DNA of 64,000 nt from Hymenobacter aerophilus DSM 13606 (GTDB lineage: Bacteria; Bacteroidota; Bacteroidia; Cytophagales; Hymenobacteraceae): positions 32,268 to 96,267 of the forward strand of contig NZ_KB907814.1 in assembly GCF_000382225.1 (NCBI RefSeq), in the 5' to 3' direction. The stretch's first letter is position 1. Each line of letters starts with the position of its first letter. Made by a program: the position numbers and the translations under genes. The notes under the pieces are model-generated. The model saw only the letters and a list, made by a program, of their open reading frames with translations. It was not told the origin of the DNA and did no database searches. Positions 61,958 through 64,000 of the stretch are shown one piece after another.

Positions 61958-62761
61958 ATGACGACCGAAAGCCCCTCCGAATTCAACCACCTCGAAACGC
62001 TGCCCACCGCCGAGCTGCTGGCCAGCATGAACCAACTCGACCAAACGGTACCGCAGGCCGTGGCCCGCGCCCTGCCGCAACTGGAGGCCCTGGTAGAAGC
62101 TACCGTGGCCCGGCTGGCGGCGGGCGGGCGGCTATTTTACATCGGAGCGGGCACCAGCGGCCGACTCGGGGTGCTCGATGCCTCGGAGTGCCCGCCTACG
62201 TTTGGCGTGCCTCATGGTGTGGTTGTCGGCCTTATTGCGGGCGGCGACACGGCCATCCGCAAGGCGGTGGAAAATGCCGAGGACGACGCCCAACAGGCTT
62301 GGCAGGACTTGCAGGCCTACGATATTACCGCTAAGGATATTGTGGTGGGCATTGCCGCCTCGGGCCGCACGCCCTACGTAATTGGCGGGCTGGAGCAGGC
62401 CCGGCAGCACGGGCTGGCCACCGGCTGCATCGTGTGCAACCCCGATTCGGCGGTGGCGGCGGCGGCCGAGTTTCCGGTGGAAGTGGTGACGGGCCCCGAG
62501 TTTGTGACGGGCAGCACCCGCCTAAAGGCTGGTACGGGCCAGAAGCTGGCGCTCAATATGCTAACCACCGCTACCTTTATCCGGCTGGGCCGCGTGAAGG
62601 GCAACAAAATGGTAGACATGCAGCTCAGCAACGCCAAACTGGTCGACCGCGGCGAGCGGATGCTGATGGAGGAGCTAGGCCTGGAGCAAAGCAAAGCCGC
62701 CGAGCTGCTGGAGCTGCACGGCTCGGTGCGGGCGGCGCTGGCGGCGTACAGCGGGCATTAA
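61958..62761 (+). CDS. murQ: N-acetylmuramic acid 6-phosphate etherase
   Basis: The 267-residue SIS-domain enzyme cleaves the lactyl ether of MurNAc-6-phosphate to GlcNAc-6-phosphate during recycling of peptidoglycan. FYIGAGTSGRLGVLDASECP (about 60) and PPTFG, then KAVENAEDDAQQAW and TGCIVCNPDSAVAAAAE are family blocks. It is about 30 residues shorter than E. coli MurQ, missing most of the C-terminal helical part, as in Bacteroidota relatives. Cytoplasmic dimer. Confidence 0.93.
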   Translation: MTTESPSEFNHLETLPTAELLASMNQLDQTVPQAVARALPQLEALVEATVARLAAGGRLFYIGAGTSGRLGVLDASECPPTFGVPHGVVVGLIAGGDTAIRKAVENAEDDAQQAWQDLQAYDITAKDIVVGIAASGRTPYVIGGLEQARQHGLATGCIVCNPDSAVAAAAEFPVEVVTGPEFVTGSTRLKAGTGQKLALNMLTTATFIRLGRVKGNKMVDMQLSNAKLVDRGERMLMEELGLEQSKAAELLELHGSVRAALAAYSGH

Positions 62762-62763
62762 GT

Positions 62764-63031
62764 CTTTAGCTGTTAGCTGACAGCCATTAGCTGCTAGCTT
62801 TCTTTCTGAGTGCCTGAGCGGAGTATGTAGCCGATAATCGGAAGCGGCAGGAAACCGGCAGGCTTTTTTCGGAGTTAGCAGGAACTGGCAGCCGGGGGCT
62901 TTGATAGAGACAATTTTTCTGTTCTCCTTCACCCCGAACGCCACCTGTTTGTTTGTGCCCTTTATTCGGTGCAAACCCATCCAACACCAGAAAAAAGCTG
63001 ACAGCCAGCAGCTGAAAGCTAACAGCTCAAA
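62764..63031. repeat. Word-type inverted repeat with 190-bp loop
   Basis: Arms 62764-62803 and 62992-63031 are about 40 bp and pair with mismatches. The words are AGCTGTTAGCTGACAGC and AGCTGCTAGCT. The loop holds no obvious gene but contains a TTTTTTCGG stretch and AGCGGCAGGAAACCGGCAGG. It spans nearly the whole gap between murQ and the next gene and ends just before that start. Confidence 0.88.
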
Positions 63032-63035
63032 AAAT

Positions 63036-63602
63036 ATGCACACCATTGAGCCCCACTACGCCTGGCTGGACCAGTACTCGGCCTCCGAGGACCCGCTCTC
63101 GCCGCTGCACGAAGCCGAAAACAGCCTCGACTCCTACGTCAACACCATCTACGGCTACTACATCCATCCGCAGTGGGACAGCCTGGGCTCCGACACGCTG
63201 TTTCTGAAGATTCTGTTCGTGGATTATGAGCTGGGCGCGGCCATTATCGAGTTCATCGGCGAGTGGAACGACGCTATTGAGAACGACGTGATGGAGCTCA
63301 AGCGCAACATCATCGACCTGATGACGCACGAGGGTATCCGCAAATTCATCCTCATCGGCGAAAACGTGTTCAACTTCCACGGCTCAGAGGATGACTACTA
63401 CGAGGAGTGGTTTGAGGACGTGGAGGATGGCTGGATTGCGGCCGTGAACTTCCAGGAGCATGTGAGCCGCGAGATGCGCCAGTACAATATCGACTCCTAC
63501 CTCAACTTCGGCGGCCAGCTCGACGACCTACCTTGGCGCACCTACCCGCCGCGCAAGCTGTTCAAAGTAGTTGATGGCCTGTTGCAACGCCGGCTCGGAT
63601 AG
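63036..63602 (+). CDS. Conserved hypothetical acidic protein
   Basis: The 188-residue protein starts at MHTIEPHYAWLDQYSASEDP; upstream in-frame codons belong to the inverted repeat. It is strongly acidic, with DDYYEEWFEDVEDGWIA near residue 118, and it has no membrane segment. The start codon is five bases after the right repeat arm, so the repeat may form its leader. The family seems to be confined to this phylum as far as I recall. Function unknown. Confidence 0.75.
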   Translation: MHTIEPHYAWLDQYSASEDPLSPLHEAENSLDSYVNTIYGYYIHPQWDSLGSDTLFLKILFVDYELGAAIIEFIGEWNDAIENDVMELKRNIIDLMTHEGIRKFILIGENVFNFHGSEDDYYEEWFEDVEDGWIAAVNFQEHVSREMRQYNIDSYLNFGGQLDDLPWRTYPPRKLFKVVDGLLQRRLG

Positions 63603-63606
63603 TAAC

Positions 63607-63625
63607 GCGAAGCGCTGCTTCGCGA
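63607..63625 (+). terminator. Short hairpin after the hypothetical gene
   Basis: CGCGAAGC and GCTTCGCG around three bases; not followed by a T run, so the terminator call is weak. Confidence 0.4.
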
Positions 63626-63685
63626 CCTTCTGAGTTAATAGCGCTGGTTTTGGCAGCGCGCCTAGTAGAAGGAATCCGTTAATTT

Positions 63686-63705
63686 GTCGGGTAACTTCAC
63701 CCGAC
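63686..63705 (+). promoter_or_regulatory. Hairpin ahead of the transposase start
   Basis: GTCGGGT and ACCCGAC form a stem six bases before the transposase ATG. In other insertion sequences, such stems hide the start site when transcription enters from outside. Confidence 0.45.
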
Positions 63706-63710
63706 TCCCG

Positions 63711-64000
63711 ATGGCCAAATACTACGTTCTTACCCTCACAGACGACGAACACGCTTCGCTCACGGCCCTGGTGCAGCAGCGCCGGGTAGCCAGTAAGCGC
63801 TTGGTACGGGCGCAATGCCTGCTGGCCATGGCCACCAACGGACTGGGCTGGACAGACCAGCAGACGGCGCAGGCCTACGCCGTGAGCACGCGCACGCTGG
63901 AGCGGCTGCGCCAGCGCGCCTGTGAGGCCGGCGTGGAGGCCGCTCTACTCGGACAGCCCCGCCAGCAGTGGCCCCAGAGCAAGTACACGGGCGAGGTGGA
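63711..64000 (+). CDS. IS630-type transposase, N-terminal part
   Basis: The first 96 residues are visible and the gene runs off the window. MAKYYVLTLTDDEHASLTAL, then ASKRLVRAQCLLAMATNGL and a helix-turn-helix (WTDQQTAQAYAVSTRTLERL) followed by RQRACEAGVEAALLGQPR is the usual N-terminal domain of IS630 family transposases (first ORF). The left terminal repeat cannot be defined without the other end. Insertion downstream of 63602 left that gene complete. Confidence 0.8.
   Translation, partial: MAKYYVLTLTDDEHASLTALVQQRRVASKRLVRAQCLLAMATNGLGWTDQQTAQAYAVSTRTLERLRQRACEAGVEAALLGQPRQQWPQSKYTGEV

Overview
The window reads as a chromosome segment of a high-GC Bacteroidota bacterium, most likely a Hymenobacter-like member of the Cytophagales. 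The evidence is the gliding-motility lipoproteins GldB and GldD, the phylum-specific 29-residue basic ribosome-associated protein, several PorT-type outer-membrane barrels, RNase G, FadN-type beta-oxidation genes, and promoters that fit the Bacteroidota pattern TTTG-N17..20-TAnnTTTG. No tRNA, rRNA or CRISPR array was seen. Most genes are GC-rich. Three AT-rich patches stand out: a CbrC-family gene (3536-4054), a PIF1-type helicase (7455-9071) and a silent stretch (34745-35100).

Layout. 1-4100: end of an MFS exporter, a secreted alpha/beta hydrolase without the usual nucleophile serine, a hypothetical gene, a 21-bp tandem repeat and cbrC. 4300-7300: an unrecognised three-gene minus-strand module (membrane-anchored actin/Ppx-like fold, membrane coiled-coil protein, soluble coiled-coil protein) with a related palindromic element in each gap. 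7450-9071: helicase with a C-terminal membrane segment. 9249-19300: uvrA, a VOC protein, a TspO-like protein, tpiA, a probable knotted repeat protein, an ABC transporter, an OmpA lipoprotein split at an A9 run, and prmA. 19575-29535: a 1725-residue secreted protein, a GMC/cholesterol-oxidase-like enzyme, plsY, a STAS-like protein and an M20 dipeptidase. 29624-38905: envelope genes (four barrels, PagL-like deacylase), DUF4332, a pyrD relic, comM and gldB. 39133-47216: rng, the 29-residue protein, a TPR protein, hup, mutY, ssb, gldD and recG. 49510-60165: glutamate dehydrogenase, then a fatty-acid beta-oxidation block (acyl-CoA dehydrogenase, thiolase, FadN-type multifunctional enzyme, MarR regulator, frameshifted acyl-CoA ligase) into which HicAB and an S23 four-helix-bundle gene are inserted. 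60357-64000: degenerate ureohydrolase, cytochrome b5 domain, murQ, a conserved hypothetical, and the start of an IS630-type transposase.

The most unusual signal lies between genes. At least eight intergenic gaps hold long imperfect inverted repeats whose arms are built from near-repeats of a short word (for example GTTAGCT, TTAGTGCTTAG, GGTGAGAT, TGGTTTTTGG). The word differs at every locus, and the arms often overlap neighbouring stop codons. One of these inverted repeats encloses the S23-family gene in its loop, which recalls the intervening sequences of 23S rRNA. I propose that the others are empty or decayed versions of the same kind of element; this is inference. Two further palindrome families (TGTAGAGACGC... 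and TGTCATYCTGAG...) occur twice each.
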